From Desulfofundulus australicus DSM 11792 (GTDB lineage Bacteria; Bacillota; Desulfotomaculia; Desulfotomaculales; Desulfovirgulaceae), in assembly GCF_900129285.1 (NCBI RefSeq), contig NZ_FQUW01000008.1:62001-126000 (forward strand): a DNA stretch of 64,000 bases. Direction: 5' to 3'. Numbering within the stretch: position 1 is the first letter of the stretch; every line of letters starts with the position of its first letter. Below, piece after piece: positions 54,340 to 64,000 of the stretch. The translations under genes and the position numbers were made by a program. A model generated the notes under the pieces. The model had not been told where the DNA came from. It saw only the letters and a program-made list of their open reading frames with translations, and did not search any database.

Positions 54340-54366
54340 AAAAAAAGTGGCGCTTTGCACGCCACT
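54340..54366 (-). terminator. Terminator after the ispH-rpsA fusion
   Basis: AGTGGCG and CGCCACT pair around a 6-base loop, followed on the minus strand by seven T's. Confidence 0.88.
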
Positions 54367-54389
54367 ATGCTTTGCCACCGGAAACAAGC

Positions 54390-56609
54390 TTATTTTTCAA
54401 AAAGATCTCCCACCACTTCCCCTATAGTTACGCTGGCACCGTCACTGCTGTGCTGGTAGCCCGGCTCTTTGGCACGCCGGCTCCCCCTTTCCCGATCCCG
54501 GTTGACTTCCCGGATGGAAAGGCGGATTCGTTTTTCAGCACGATCCACATTAAGCACCTTAACTTCAACTTCTTCTCCTTCCTGAACCACTTCATCGGGA
54601 GTGGCCACATGCCGGTCCGCCAGGTGAGATATATGCACCAGCCCTTCCACTCCCGGCTCCAGCTGGACAAAAGCTCCAAACGGTGCGAGCCTGACCACTT
54701 TGGCCTTCACGATGCTGCCCACGGGATATTTTTCCTCCACATTATCCCAGGGGTTGGGCAACACCTGTTTTAAGCCCAGGGAAACTTTTTCATTCTCCCG
54801 GTCCACCCGCAGAACCATTACGTCCACTTCGTCGCCTACATTTACCACTTCTGAAGGGTGGTTAACCCGGTACCAGGCCATTTCCGATATATGCAGCAGC
54901 CCATCCACGCCGCCAATGTCCACGAAGGCACCAAAATTGGTCAGCCGGCGAACCACGCCCCGCACAACCTGGCCTTCCTGCAGGCTTTCCAGCAACTCCC
55001 GGCGCCTGCGCACCGCTTCCTCTTCCAGCACAGCCTTGCGGGAGAGGATAACCTTCCGCCTGCTGCGGTTCAACTCGATTACCTTGGCTCTGATCTTTTC
55101 CCCTACATATTTGCTGAGGTCCTCTACGTAACCCCTTTCCACCAGAGAGGCCGGCAGGAAGGCCCTCAAGCCCACATCCACCAGAAGGCCGCCTTTAACC
55201 ACTTCCCGCACGATGCCCTCGACGGGCTCACCGTTTTCCAGGTGCTCATTTAATTTCACCCAGGCTCTCTCCGCATCGGCCCGTTCCTTGGAGAGGATCA
55301 GCCGCCCCTCATTATCTTCAGCTTTAATAACGGCAACTTCTATTTCATCCCCGACCTTTACCACATCCGCGGGGGAACTTACATTGTAGCAGGACAATTC
55401 TCTCAGGGGAATTATGCCTTCCGACTTGGCGCCGACATCCACCAGCACCTCATCGGCACCTACCTGAACCACCACGCCCTTCACAATTTGCCCTGGCCGC
55501 AATGATCTGACCTCTACGGCTTCTTTCATCCCTTCCTCGCCGCTGGCTGTCTCCCCGGCACTTTCCCCGGCACCGGGTGTTTCACCGGTTGTACTGTCGG
55601 CAGCGGGTATACCCTGCACAGCTTCCCGGGCGGCGGCGCTGGCAGTGGTGTCCTGGGCGGCAGGGGAAGCTTCCCCGGCGGTTTCCCCGGTGGCTCCGCC
55701 CGGGGATACCACCTGGTCTTTCTCCCCAGCGACACTGGTGTCTTTAATGTTTTCCTCCACAGCTACCATCTCGCCCAACTCCTTCATCCGTCGTTCTACC
55801 TCCTCTATAATCCAGTCAGGTGTGGATGCCCCCGCTGTCAATCCCGCCACCTTCACCCCTTTAAACCAGGAGGGGTCCAGTTCCCGGGCGGTTTCCACCT
55901 GATAGGTTGGTACACCCGCCTGGCGGCACAGGGCGGCCAGCTTGCGGGTATTGGCGCTGGACGCACCACCAACCACCACCATCACATCCACCTCCCGGGC
56001 CAGTTCCAGGGTAGCCCGTTGCCTGGCCCCGGTGGTATGACAGATGGTATTGTATACTTTTAATTGTCCCACTTTTTGCAGCAGGACATCCACCACTGCC
56101 TGGAAGTTGGCCAGCGGCTGGGTGGTCTGGGCCAGCACGGCCATGCAGGCCATTGCCGGCAATTTCTCGGCCTCCCGGGGCCCTTCCACCACTACCGCCC
56201 GCCCACCGGTCCAGTCCACAATACCCTGAACCTCGGGATGGTTCTTATCACCCACCACCACCACCAGCGTACCGCTGGCAGCTTCAGAGTGGGCCAGCTT
56301 CTGTGCCCTGCCCACAAAGGGGCAGGTCGCATCCACTACCTTCAAATCGCGTTTCCTGGCAGCGGCCAGAATGCCTGGGCCTACGCCATGGGAGCGGATA
56401 ATCAGTTTCCCTCCGGGACGGGCTTCCTCCACCCTGCTTATCTCCTGTATCCCCGCCGCCGCCAGTTTATTCATTACCTGGGGGTTATGAATCAGTGGAC
56501 CGAGGCAGTAGACCGGCCCGTCCCGCTCCCTGGCCGTAGCCATAGCCAGCTTTAAAGCCCTTTTTACACCAAAACAAAAACCTGCTTCTGCCGACCGCCG
56601 CACTTGCAT
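54390..56609 (-). CDS. ispH: IspH-ribosomal protein S1 fusion
   Basis: Residues 1-280 are IspH (HMBPP reductase, last step of the MEP isoprenoid pathway), with Fe-S cysteines in AGFCFGVKRAL, DATCPFVGRAQ and TICHTTGARQ. After a Thr/Ala/Gly/Glu-rich linker (about 285-370) come four S1 RNA-binding repeats (for example GQIVKGVVVQVG and LTNFGAFVDIGGVDGLLHIS). This fused gene is known in several clostridia. It lies in the usual cmk-plsC-ispH-rpsA order. Confidence 0.96.
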   Translation of the reverse strand: MQVRRSAEAGFCFGVKRALKLAMATARERDGPVYCLGPLIHNPQVMNKLAAAGIQEISRVEEARPGGKLIIRSHGVGPGILAAARKRDLKVVDATCPFVGRAQKLAHSEAASGTLVVVVGDKNHPEVQGIVDWTGGRAVVVEGPREAEKLPAMACMAVLAQTTQPLANFQAVVDVLLQKVGQLKVYNTICHTTGARQRATLELAREVDVMVVVGGASSANTRKLAALCRQAGVPTYQVETARELDPSWFKGVKVAGLTAGASTPDWIIEEVERRMKELGEMVAVEENIKDTSVAGEKDQVVSPGGATGETAGEASPAAQDTTASAAAREAVQGIPAADSTTGETPGAGESAGETASGEEGMKEAVEVRSLRPGQIVKGVVVQVGADEVLVDVGAKSEGIIPLRELSCYNVSSPADVVKVGDEIEVAVIKAEDNEGRLILSKERADAERAWVKLNEHLENGEPVEGIVREVVKGGLLVDVGLRAFLPASLVERGYVEDLSKYVGEKIRAKVIELNRSRRKVILSRKAVLEEEAVRRRRELLESLQEGQVVRGVVRRLTNFGAFVDIGGVDGLLHISEMAWYRVNHPSEVVNVGDEVDVMVLRVDRENEKVSLGLKQVLPNPWDNVEEKYPVGSIVKAKVVRLAPFGAFVQLEPGVEGLVHISHLADRHVATPDEVVQEGEEVEVKVLNVDRAEKRIRLSIREVNRDRERGSRRAKEPGYQHSSDGASVTIGEVVGDLFEK

Positions 56610-56624
56610 TTAAAAATCACCGAC

Positions 56625-57203
56625 TTACTTCCCGCTGTTCATTAACCTGGCAATCTCATGCATCAGCTTCCGGCTGACTGCCAGGTAATCAGGCCGGCCG
56701 CCTGAGCTGTGCTCAAATACCAGCGGCTTGCCTATATTTACCCTGACCTTGCCGAAAAGGCCGCGGGTATTAATCACTGCTACCGGCAGTACCGGTACTT
56801 TTGCCCGCAAGGCCAGCATGGCAGCCCCCATATGTGGCTCGAGGAGCTCACCGCTCTTGCTCCTGGTTCCCTCCGGGAAAATACCCACCACCCGGCCCTG
56901 CTTTAGCAGCTCCAATGCCCGCCGGACAGCCTGCCTGTCGCCACCACCGCGGCGTACCGGAAAAGCACCCAGAGCCCTTATCACCGGGCCGAGAAGGGGT
57001 ATCCTGAACAACTCGGCCTTGGCTATAAAATGTACCTGGCGGTCCAGCGCACATCCCACCACCACGGGGTCCCAGTAGCTGACGTGGTTGCTGACCACCA
57101 GCACCCCCCCGGAAGGGGGTAGATGATGCGCTCCCACCACTTCCCACCGGCGGACAAGGGCAAGTACTATCCGGCAGATAGCCCGGGCTACGCGATAGAA
57201 CAT
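56625..57203 (-). CDS. plsC: 1-acyl-glycerol-3-phosphate acyltransferase
   Basis: The 192-residue enzyme has the NHVSYWD (Hx4D) motif, FPEGTRSKSGEL and a C-terminal VLPVAVINTRGLFG. It makes phosphatidic acid. Its ATG overlaps the cmk stop by one base. Confidence 0.95.
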   Translation of the reverse strand: MFYRVARAICRIVLALVRRWEVVGAHHLPPSGGVLVVSNHVSYWDPVVVGCALDRQVHFIAKAELFRIPLLGPVIRALGAFPVRRGGGDRQAVRRALELLKQGRVVGIFPEGTRSKSGELLEPHMGAAMLALRAKVPVLPVAVINTRGLFGKVRVNIGKPLVFEHSSGGRPDYLAVSRKLMHEIARLMNSGK

Positions 57204-57907
57204 CAGGAAAACCTCCCCCGAACCCGGGCAGTTATCATCTCCACTACCTGCTCGACGCTCAAATTTGAACTATCAATAACCCAGGCATCGGGTGCAGGCA
57301 TGAGCGGTGCTACCGGGCGGCTGCTATCCAGCCTGTCCCGTTCCGCGATTTCCCGGATAAGCAGGTCCAGGGGAACGTGGTGCCCCTGGGCCTGCAAATC
57401 CTGCTGCCGGCGCCTGGCCCGCGCTTCCGGCGAGGCAGTAAGGAAAATTTTCAACCCGGCGTCCGGAAGAACCACCGTACCCACGTCCCGGCCATCCATA
57501 ATCACGTTTTTGCTTTCAGCCATTTCCCGCTGGCGGTGGACCATAACTTCCCGTACCCCGGGCAACCTGGCTACCAGGGATACGTGGCGGGATACTTCCG
57601 GCTCCCGGATGGCCCGGGTGACATCTTCCCCATCCAGGTAGATCCGCGTTGCATAACCCGGGTCGGTGGTCATTTCAATCCGGCTTTCCCTGGCCAGTGC
57701 TTCCAATGATTTTTCATCTTTAAGGTTCAACCCCCGGCGCAGGGCTTTCAGGGTTATGGCCCGGTACATGGCTCCTGTATCAATGTACAGCCAGCCCAAC
57801 CTCCGGGCCAGCTCCCGGGCCACCGTACTCTTACCCGCCCCGGCCGGACCGTCGATGGCAATAGACTGCCTGCTAACCATGCCCATCTCCCTATTATAGT
57901 AACACAA
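57203..57907 (-). CDS. cmk: Cytidylate kinase
   Basis: The 234-residue kinase has the P-loop GPAGAGKSTVARELA, YIDTGAMYRAIT and VIMDGRDVGTVVLP. It phosphorylates CMP and dCMP. It is followed by plsC and ispH-rpsA, a common clostridial order. The ATG at 57889 (start of MVSRQSIAID) is an alternative start. Confidence 0.96.
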   Translation of the reverse strand: MCYYNREMGMVSRQSIAIDGPAGAGKSTVARELARRLGWLYIDTGAMYRAITLKALRRGLNLKDEKSLEALARESRIEMTTDPGYATRIYLDGEDVTRAIREPEVSRHVSLVARLPGVREVMVHRQREMAESKNVIMDGRDVGTVVLPDAGLKIFLTASPEARARRRQQDLQAQGHHVPLDLLIREIAERDRLDSSRPVAPLMPAPDAWVIDSSNLSVEQVVEMITARVRGRFS

Positions 57908-57962
57908 ATACCCTCTTTAATTTCGACACTGCACTGATATTTCCTTCAAGAGATAACAAAGA

Positions 57963-57992
57963 AAAAAATAAACCGGGAAAAACTCTCCCGGT
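57963..57992 (-). terminator. Terminator after aroA
   Basis: ACCGGGA (57972-57978) pairs with TCCCGGT (57986-57992), followed on the minus strand by TTATTTTTTT. Confidence 0.85.
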
Positions 57993-57993
57993 A

Positions 57994-59286
57994 TTATTCT
58001 ACCCGCAGGGAGCCCAAAATACCGGTGAATCCGGGAAAAGAAACATCAATACACCCTGCGTCCTGAATTACCGTTTTGCTCCGGGCGGCCAGTCCGGCTA
58101 CAGCCATAGCCATGGCTATGCGGTGATCTCCATGGCTGGCACATGAAGCTCCGGTAAGGGGGCGGCCACCCCGTACCCGCAGGCCGTCGGGCAGCGCCTC
58201 TGCCTCCACACCAAACTTCCTCAACTCCTGCACCACGGTATCGATACGGTTGCTTTCTTTCACCTTCAGCTCCGCGGCATCCCTTACCACCAGTTCTCCT
58301 TCTGCCAGGGCGCCAGCCACAGCCAGTACGGGAATCTCATCGATGAGGCGGGGGATCATATCTCCACCAACAGTTACCCCCCTGAGCCGGGAATGACGAA
58401 CCCGGATATCGCCCACCGGTTCATTGGCAAGCCGGTAACGGTTGGTAATTTCCAGGTCGGCGCCCATAGCCTTCAACACATCCACTATCCCATCCCGGGT
58501 GGGATTGAGTCCCACTCCCCGGATGGTTACATCGGAACCGGGCACTACCGCCGCGGCCACCATAAGAAAGGCCGCGGAGGAAATATCCCCGGGAACCACA
58601 ATCCGGCGCCCGGTTAGAACCTGGCCGCCCTTAATGGTGACGGCTGTTCCCTCTTTAAATACCTCCGCACCGAAAAATTGCAGCATGCGCTCCGTGTGAT
58701 CCCGGGACGGAACCGGTTCAACAACCCGCGTCTCGCCCCTGGCCAGCAGGCCGGCCAGAAGGAGAGCCGACTTCACCTGGGCGCTGGCCACGGGAAGGGA
58801 AAAACTGCAGCCTTCCAGTGCGCCCCCCTGAACGGCCAGGGGAGCCAGGCTGGCCTCCCGGCGGCCCCAGATACGGGCACCCATCCGGGACAGGGGAGCG
58901 GTAACCCGCTTCATGGGCCGGCGGCGCAGGGAAGCATCTCCGGTAATAACGGAGAAAAAGGGCAGCCCGGCCAGTATGCCCAGGAGAAGGCGCATGGTTG
59001 TGCCGGAATTACCCGCATCCAGCACGTCTCCCGGCTCCTTTAAGGCTGACGGGCCGCGCCCGTGCACGGTAAGCCGTCCTTTCTCATCGGGCCCGGTGAA
59101 GGACACTCCCATTTCAGCCAGGCATTTTATTGTGGCCAGGCAGTCGGCCCCCATAAGAAAATTTTCAATTAAGGTTTCACCTTCGGCCAGGGCGCCCAGC
59201 ATGGCCGCCCGGTGGGAAATGGACTTATCCCCGGGAACTGTGGTGCTCCCCCGCAACGCCCGGGGTGGGGTTATTTCCAGATTCAT
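57994..59286 (-). CDS. aroA: EPSP synthase
   Basis: The 430-residue enzyme has GDKSISHRAAMLGALAEGET, DAGNSGTTMRLLLGILAG, a GDASLRRRPM motif and HGDHRIAMAMAVAGL. It makes 5-enolpyruvylshikimate-3-phosphate. It follows tyrA in the aromatic cluster, with a 130-base gap that shows no gene. Confidence 0.97.
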   Translation of the reverse strand: MNLEITPPRALRGSTTVPGDKSISHRAAMLGALAEGETLIENFLMGADCLATIKCLAEMGVSFTGPDEKGRLTVHGRGPSALKEPGDVLDAGNSGTTMRLLLGILAGLPFFSVITGDASLRRRPMKRVTAPLSRMGARIWGRREASLAPLAVQGGALEGCSFSLPVASAQVKSALLLAGLLARGETRVVEPVPSRDHTERMLQFFGAEVFKEGTAVTIKGGQVLTGRRIVVPGDISSAAFLMVAAAVVPGSDVTIRGVGLNPTRDGIVDVLKAMGADLEITNRYRLANEPVGDIRVRHSRLRGVTVGGDMIPRLIDEIPVLAVAGALAEGELVVRDAAELKVKESNRIDTVVQELRKFGVEAEALPDGLRVRGGRPLTGASCASHGDHRIAMAMAVAGLAARSKTVIQDAGCIDVSFPGFTGILGSLRVE

Positions 59287-59416
59287 ATTTCGCCTGCCTT
59301 TCTGTGTACCTAGCCCCTGCTATGCTTGTTTACACCCGCAGGTCAACAATGTCCGGAAAAGTGACTCCAGACTCTATAATAAAAGCAGCGGGCTGGAAGG
59401 TAGAAATGTCCTGTTG

Positions 59417-60511
59417 TTAGCGCTTAACCACCTGGTAGCCGGCCTGTCTTAAGATGCGCACCGCTTCCTCCTGCCCGGCGGCGGTAGCAAAGGCCAGGCG
59501 GATGGAACCGCCTTCTCCCTCCCGTACCCGGAGGATCTCGATATCGCTGATGTTAATACCCGCTTCCCCCAGCAGACCGGCTATCCCGGCAATCATTCCC
59601 GGCCGGTCGGGAATGCCCACCACTATTTCGAACATGGACCCCAGATAACCCCGCATACGGGCGGGTATTTTTTTACGCACCCGGCTGGCCTGCTCTAAAA
59701 GGGTAAGGATCTCTTCTTCCCGGCGGTCGCTGATGGCCCTTTCCAGGCGTTCCAGTTCCCGCCGGAAACAGGCCAGAACCTCAATCACAGCTCCCCGGTT
59801 GGAGAGAAATATGTCCCGCCACATCAACGGATTACCTGCCGCCACGCGGGTAGTGTCCCGGAATCCCCCGGCACCCAGGGGGAGAAAATCCTCTCCCCCT
59901 GGCATCTCCACCAGGGTGTTCACCAGGGCCGCCGCCACCAGGTGGGGAACATGGCTGACAGCGGCCACCGCCCGGTCATGCTGCTCCGGCGTCATCTGAA
60001 CGACCCTGGCTCCCACCCCGGCAGCCAGCAATTTCACCCGCTCAACGGCCCGGGCAGGAGTATCCGGAAAGGGAGTGATGATATAAAAGGCATTTTCAAA
60101 AAGGTAGGGATCCGCCCCCGCCATACCCGAATATTCCGAACCGGCCATGGGGTGGCCGCCAACAAACCAGGTTCCCGGCGGCATCATTTCCGCCGCCCGG
60201 GTACAAACCTCCACCTTGGTGCTGCCCACATCGGTGACCACCGCCCCGAAAGACAGGTAATTCCTCAGCTGCTTCAGCACGGACGTGGTTTCACCCACCG
60301 GTGTGGCAATAACCACCAGTTCCGAGCCCCGCACCGCACCTGCGGGATCGCATGTCGTTTCATGCACCGCCCCTGACTCCATGGCCAAACGGAGGTTTTC
60401 GGGATTCTTATCCACGCCTACCACCCGCCGGGCCAGGGAACGGCGGCGCAGGGCCAGCCCGAGGGAGCCGCCTATTAAACCCACGCCAATAATGACCACC
60501 CGGTCAAACAT
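59417..60511 (-). CDS. tyrA: Prephenate dehydrogenase
   Basis: The enzyme of about 364 residues has the NAD-binding [28 protein letters not shown] and a C-terminal ACT domain ([19 protein letters not shown]). It makes 4-hydroxyphenylpyruvate for tyrosine. The ATG at 60511 overlaps the aroF end by eight bases and follows GGTGAGG. Confidence 0.95.
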   Translation of the reverse strand: MFDRVVIIGVGLIGGSLGLALRRRSLARRVVGVDKNPENLRLAMESGAVHETTCDPAGAVRGSELVVIATPVGETTSVLKQLRNYLSFGAVVTDVGSTKVEVCTRAAEMMPPGTWFVGGHPMAGSEYSGMAGADPYLFENAFYIITPFPDTPARAVERVKLLAAGVGARVVQMTPEQHDRAVAAVSHVPHLVAAALVNTLVEMPGGEDFLPLGAGGFRDTTRVAAGNPLMWRDIFLSNRGAVIEVLACFRRELERLERAISDRREEEILTLLEQASRVRKKIPARMRGYLGSMFEIVVGIPDRPGMIAGIAGLLGEAGINISDIEILRVREGEGGSIRLAFATAAGQEEAVRILRQAGYQVVKR

Positions 60512-61538
60512 CGGTGTCCTCACCGGCCAGCCGGCGGTTGACAGCCCTGGCCACACGGCGCAGCTCCTTCATCATCCGGGCAAAATTCTCCGGGGTCAGG
60601 GACTGCGGGCCGTCGCACAGGGCTTCCGCAGGGTTGGGGTGCACCTCAATTAAAAGGCCGTCGGCGCCGGCAGCAACGGCTGCCCGGGCCATGGTGGGTA
60701 CGAATTGCCACTTGCCTGTACCGTGGCTGGGATCGACCACCACCGGCAGGTGGCTGAAATGTTTGACCACCGGCACGGCAGAAAGATCCAGGGTGTTGCG
60801 CGTATAGGTTTCAAAGGTCCGGATGCCCCGCTCACACAGGATAACCCTCTGGTTGCCCATGGACATAATATATTCTGCCGCCATAAGCCATTCTTCAATG
60901 GTGCAGGAAAGTCCCCGTTTCAAAAGTACCGGTTTGTCAAGCCGGCCCACCTCCCGCAGGAGGAAAAAGTTCTGCATGTTCCGGGCACCAATTTGCAGGA
61001 TGTCGGCATATTCCGCCACCAGGGGAAGGGTGCGGGCATCCATCACTTCTGTAACCACCTTCAGGCCGGTAACTTCCCGCGCCTCAGCCAGGAGCTGCAA
61101 ACCCTTTTCTTCCAGTCCCTGGAATGAATAGGGGGAAGTACGGGGTTTGTAGGCGCCCCCTCTTAAAATAGTAGCCCCGGCAGCCTTCACCTGCCGGGCT
61201 GCCTCCAGCAGCTGCTCCCGGCTTTCCACCGCGCAGGGACCGGCCATTACATGAACCGTTTCTCCACCAATGGCCAGGTCTCCCACCATAATCACACTAT
61301 CCTCGGGATGAAAAGCCCGGCTGGCCAGTTTATATGGTTGAAGCACCGGCATAACCTTTTCCACACCGGGCATGGCCTCCAGAGCCGTATCTTCCAGCCG
61401 GGTGCGGTCGCCAATAATCCCGATGATGGTCCGCTCCACCCCCCGGGAGATATGCACCTGAAAACCGCTGTTTTGCAGCCGCTCCACCACCGCACGCACC
61501 TGGTCAGGGGTTGCACCCTGCTGCATGACAACAATCAC
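60504..61538 (-). CDS. aroF: DAHP synthase with N-terminal ferredoxin-like domain
   Basis: The 344-residue type I-beta DAHP synthase has an extra regulatory domain at residues 1-70 ([21 protein letters not shown]). The catalytic barrel has [47 protein letters not shown] and DPSHGTG. In Thermotoga the N-terminal domain gives feedback inhibition by Tyr or Phe. It starts the shikimate pathway and is coupled to tyrA. Confidence 0.96.
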   Translation of the reverse strand: MIVVMQQGATPDQVRAVVERLQNSGFQVHISRGVERTIIGIIGDRTRLEDTALEAMPGVEKVMPVLQPYKLASRAFHPEDSVIMVGDLAIGGETVHVMAGPCAVESREQLLEAARQVKAAGATILRGGAYKPRTSPYSFQGLEEKGLQLLAEAREVTGLKVVTEVMDARTLPLVAEYADILQIGARNMQNFFLLREVGRLDKPVLLKRGLSCTIEEWLMAAEYIMSMGNQRVILCERGIRTFETYTRNTLDLSAVPVVKHFSHLPVVVDPSHGTGKWQFVPTMARAAVAAGADGLLIEVHPNPAEALCDGPQSLTPENFARMMKELRRVARAVNRRLAGEDTDV

Positions 61539-61588
61539 TTTTTACCCCTCCGTCCTATCCATACTGCTATTTTCCCCTGAAAACGAAC

Positions 61589-61609
61589 AAGGCACCAAGG
61601 AGGTGCCTT
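61589..61609. terminator. Hairpin between the two DAHP synthase genes
   Basis: AAGGCACC and GGTGCCTT form an 8-bp stem with a 5-base loop. T-rich sequence follows on the minus strand (TGTTCGTTTTC). It may be a terminator or attenuator. The 174-bp gap holds no gene. Confidence 0.5.
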
Positions 61610-61712
61610 AATACCCGTTAAAAGACATGGACATCCCTCCCCTGCCGTACTACCATCCTGCGCTGAACTCAGTTTTATCTTAGCACAGATTACCTGAAGC
61701 GGCAACGCTTTT

Positions 61713-62543
61713 TTATATGGAGCCGGATAACCTGCGCCCAAGGCTTTCAGCCATGGGGCGCAGTTCTGCCAGCAGGTGTTCCAGCTGTGCGGGAAGCAGG
61801 GACTGGGGACCGTCGGAAAGGGCTTCCTCGGGACAGGGGTGTACCTCCAGCATCAATCCGTCAGCCCCCGCCGCCACCGCCGCCCGGGCCACGGGAGCCA
61901 CCAGGGAACGCCGCCCCGTACCGTGGCTGGGATCGGCAATTACAGGCAGGTGGGAGAGTTCCTTAATAGCCGGAATGGCGCTTATATCCAGGGTATTACG
62001 GGTATAGGTTTCATAGGTGCGTATACCCCGTTCACAGAGGATTACATTCCGGTTACCTTCCGCCAGTATGTATTCCGCCGCCAGCAGCCACTCCTCAATG
62101 GTGGCGGCAAGCCCCCTTTTAAGCAATACGGGACGATGCACCCTGCCCACTTCCCGCAGCAAATCAAAGTTCTGCATGTTGCGACTGCCTATCTGGAGTA
62201 TATCCGCATATTTTAAAACCATGTCCAGGTTACGCACATCGGTAATTTCAGTAACCACGGGCAGGCCGGTCAATTCCCGGGCCCGCGCCAAAATACGCAG
62301 TCCTTCCTCACCCAGCCCCCGGAAAGAGTAGGGAGAGGTACGGGGCTTGAAAGCTCCACCCCTGAGGATATGGACGCCCATCTCCTTGAGGGTCGAAGCC
62401 AGCCCCAGCATCTGCTCTTCGCTTTCCACGGCGCAGGGTCCGGCAATTATTACCACCTGACCGCTTCCAATGCGGCAGGTTTTGAGTTCGATAACCGTAT
62501 CCTCCTGTTGATATTCCCGGCTGGCCAGCTGGTAGGCAGGCAA
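61713..62543 (-). CDS. Second DAHP synthase, lacking the regulatory domain
   Basis: The 276-residue protein matches only the catalytic part of the neighbouring enzyme ([56 protein letters not shown]). It has no N-terminal feedback domain, so it would be insensitive to Tyr or Phe by that route. It lies between trpA and the first copy, so it may supply chorismate for tryptophan. Confidence 0.93.
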   Translation of the reverse strand: MPAYQLASREYQQEDTVIELKTCRIGSGQVVIIAGPCAVESEEQMLGLASTLKEMGVHILRGGAFKPRTSPYSFRGLGEEGLRILARARELTGLPVVTEITDVRNLDMVLKYADILQIGSRNMQNFDLLREVGRVHRPVLLKRGLAATIEEWLLAAEYILAEGNRNVILCERGIRTYETYTRNTLDISAIPAIKELSHLPVIADPSHGTGRRSLVAPVARAAVAAGADGLMLEVHPCPEEALSDGPQSLLPAQLEHLLAELRPMAESLGRRLSGSI

Positions 62544-62556
62544 GATGTGTACCCCC

Positions 62557-63384
62557 TTACATAACCTTTGAGGTTAGATCATGGCAATTTTCAAGAGCAG
62601 ATTTAATCTCCTTGACCAGGGCGGCCACCAACGGAGCCGGGTCGCCCGTACCCGCCCGGTCCACCAGCTCGACGATGGCACTACCCACAACCACGGCGTC
62701 GCAGTACGGTGCCACCGCCGCAGCCTGCACCGGGCCGGCAATACCAAAACCAATGGCGCAGGGCAGATGAATACGCCTGCGTACTGTTTGCATGAATTTC
62801 GCCAGATTGGTGTTGATCTCCTCCCTGGCACCGGTTACTCCGGTAACGGAAACGCAGTACACAAACCCCCGGGCCGCGGAGGCAATAACGGCCATTCTTT
62901 TTTCGGTGGTGGTGGGAGCTACCAGTGGTACGAGGGCAAGACCGTAATGATCGGCATGCCCCAGCAATTCCCCGCTTTCTTCAACGGGCAGGTCGGGCAC
63001 GATCAGGCCATCTATCCCGGCCCCGGCAGCATCCCGGGTAAACTGCTCCAGCCCGTACTGATATACGGGATTATAGTAAGTCATCACAATGAGGGGAATG
63101 CCCGTTTTCTGCCGGATACCGGCGCACAGGCTTAAAATGTCCCTGACCCTTATGCCCCCGGCCAGAGCCCGGGCTGAGGCCCGCTGGATTACCGGGCCGT
63201 CGGCTACGGGATCCGAAAAAGGGATGCCCACTTCCACCAGGTCGGCCCCGGCTTCCACCATGGACATGATGAGCCCGGCAGTTGTGCTCAGGTCTGGATA
63301 CCCGGCAGTAATATAAGTGATGAGCCCTTTTTTCCTCTCCCGGGCCAGGGCGGAAAACTTCGCGGTAATACGGTTTGCAGTCAT
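62557..63384 (-). CDS. trpA: Tryptophan synthase alpha chain
   Basis: The 275-residue TIM barrel has [29 protein letters not shown] with the catalytic acids, and [11 protein letters not shown]. It splits indole-3-glycerol phosphate. Its ATG overlaps the trpB stop (ATGA). Confidence 0.97.
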   Translation of the reverse strand: MTANRITAKFSALARERKKGLITYITAGYPDLSTTAGLIMSMVEAGADLVEVGIPFSDPVADGPVIQRASARALAGGIRVRDILSLCAGIRQKTGIPLIVMTYYNPVYQYGLEQFTRDAAGAGIDGLIVPDLPVEESGELLGHADHYGLALVPLVAPTTTEKRMAVIASAARGFVYCVSVTGVTGAREEINTNLAKFMQTVRRRIHLPCAIGFGIAGPVQAAAVAPYCDAVVVGSAIVELVDRAGTGDPAPLVAALVKEIKSALENCHDLTSKVM

Positions 63385-64000
63385 AATTTCCCCTTCCCCC
63401 CTTCCAGGATGCGGGCCACAGTCTCCACATCCTTGTCTCCCCGGCCGGAGAGGTTCACCACGATGATGGCCTCCCGGGGCATTTCTGCGGCCATTTTTAC
63501 GGCCTGGGCCAGGGCATGGGCGCTTTCCAGCGCCGGAATGATCCCTTCCGTGCGGCAGAGCAATTGAAAAGCTTCCAGGGCTTCCCCATCGGTCACAGCC
63601 GTATAGGTAACCCGGCCCGATTCTTTGAGATAGCTGTGCTCCGGGCCAACACCGGGATAATCCAGCCCGGCGGAAATGGAGTGGGCCAGCCTGATCTGTC
63701 CGTCTTCATCCTGCAAAACGTAGCTTTTCGAGCCGTGCAAAACACCCGGGCGGCCCCGGTTAAGGGTGGCAGCGTGCTTACCCGTTTCCAGCCCGCAGCC
63801 GGCCGCCTCCACCCCCACCAGTTTTACCTCCTCCTCTTCAAGGAAGGGGTGAAATATGCCCATGGCATTGCTTCCTCCCCCCACGCAGGCTATAATCACA
63901 TCGGGCAGCCTGCCCGTTTGCTCCTGTACCTGCCGGCGGGTTTCCACCCCTATGACGCGCTGAAAATCCCGTACCATCATGGGGTAGGGATGGGGACCGG
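63381..64000 (-). CDS. trpB: Tryptophan synthase beta chain, 5' part off window
   Basis: The visible C-terminal 206 codons include [33 protein letters not shown] (the phosphate-binding glycines for PLP) and [16 protein letters not shown]. The reading frame is open to the window edge, so the N-terminus and the PLP lysine lie outside. It is translationally coupled to trpA. Confidence 0.97.
   Translation of the reverse strand, partial: GPHPYPMMVRDFQRVIGVETRRQVQEQTGRLPDVIIACVGGGSNAMGIFHPFLEEEEVKLVGVEAAGCGLETGKHAATLNRGRPGVLHGSKSYVLQDEDGQIRLAHSISAGLDYPGVGPEHSYLKESGRVTYTAVTDGEALEAFQLLCRTEGIIPALESAHALAQAVKMAAEMPREAIIVVNLSGRGDKDVETVARILEGGKGKL

Noticed and set aside
61539-61712. T-box or trp attenuator between the aroF genes
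   Set aside because: No T-box antiterminator core, specifier stem or Trp-rich leader peptide was found; only a simple 8-bp hairpin.

Overview
The window suggests a spore-forming, flagellated Gram-positive clostridial bacterium of the Desulfotomaculum/Pelotomaculum type (Peptococcaceae s.l.), with a fairly GC-rich core genome. The evidence is sporulation and germination genes (spoIVA, spoIIP, a SleB-type hydrolase, a YIEGIA protein), an IspH-ribosomal protein S1 fusion, CsrA/FliW control of flagellin, c-di-GMP-I and c-di-AMP riboswitches, and a compact aro/trp cluster. This placement is an inference from gene content; I could not search a database.

Region 1 (1-17 kb) is an accessory and defence island full of broken genes. 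It holds: a frameshifted GmrSD-like DUF262/DUF1524 nuclease gene running off the left edge; an intact single-chain MntA-HepT fusion; an intact split mntA-hepT pair (type VII toxin-antitoxin) plus a fossil copy of that mntA; an intact Uma2-family nuclease gene and at least four Uma2 remnants; an IS607-type element with a collapsed tnpA, an intact tnpB and a probable omega-RNA/right end; a 508-aa orphan protein; an AT-rich two-gene cassette with a TIR/deoxyribosyltransferase-like protein; an Rpn-nuclease remnant; an IS66 remnant; and an AT-rich two-gene operon encoding a 1051-aa reverse transcriptase and a separate nitrilase-fold protein. The last is the best candidate for a notable system and resembles DRT type 1 anti-phage defence. 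A short palindromic repeat sits at four junctions where homology between duplicated pieces stops.

Region 2 (17-36 kb) is motility and signalling: flagellin behind a sigma-28-like promoter and CsrA sites, fliW-csrA with an overlapping PIN-domain gene, fliD-fliS and a chaperone-like gene, flaG, cheB (broken by one base), cheA, cheW, motA and motB, three chemoreceptor-type proteins and an HD-GYP protein. Two near-identical c-di-GMP-I riboswitches with terminator/antiterminator pairs control the HD-GYP gene and one soluble receptor, linking c-di-GMP to motility.

Region 3 (36-37 kb) is a roughly 1-kb mazEF cassette bracketed by a tRNA-Val gene and a partial copy of it, as expected of a tRNA-targeted insertion.

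Region 4 (37-64 kb) is chromosomal core: comB, a UbiB/ABC1 kinase-like protein, a c-di-AMP-riboswitch-controlled spore-cortex-type hydrolase, thrB-hom, spoIVA, a LysM-NlpC/P60 hydrolase, gpsA-plsY-der, a DUF512 Fe-S protein, a YIEGIA pair, spoIIP-DUF1614, ispH-rpsA fusion-plsC-cmk, aroA-tyrA-aroF-aroF2-trpA-trpB (trpB runs off the right edge). Most are on the minus strand in tight, often overlapping, operons.

Five genes are interrupted by what look like single-base indels in homopolymers (DUF262 gene, Rpn remnant, channel-like gene, nucleotidyltransferase, cheB). Some may be real decay and some may be sequencing error; cheB is the most suspicious.
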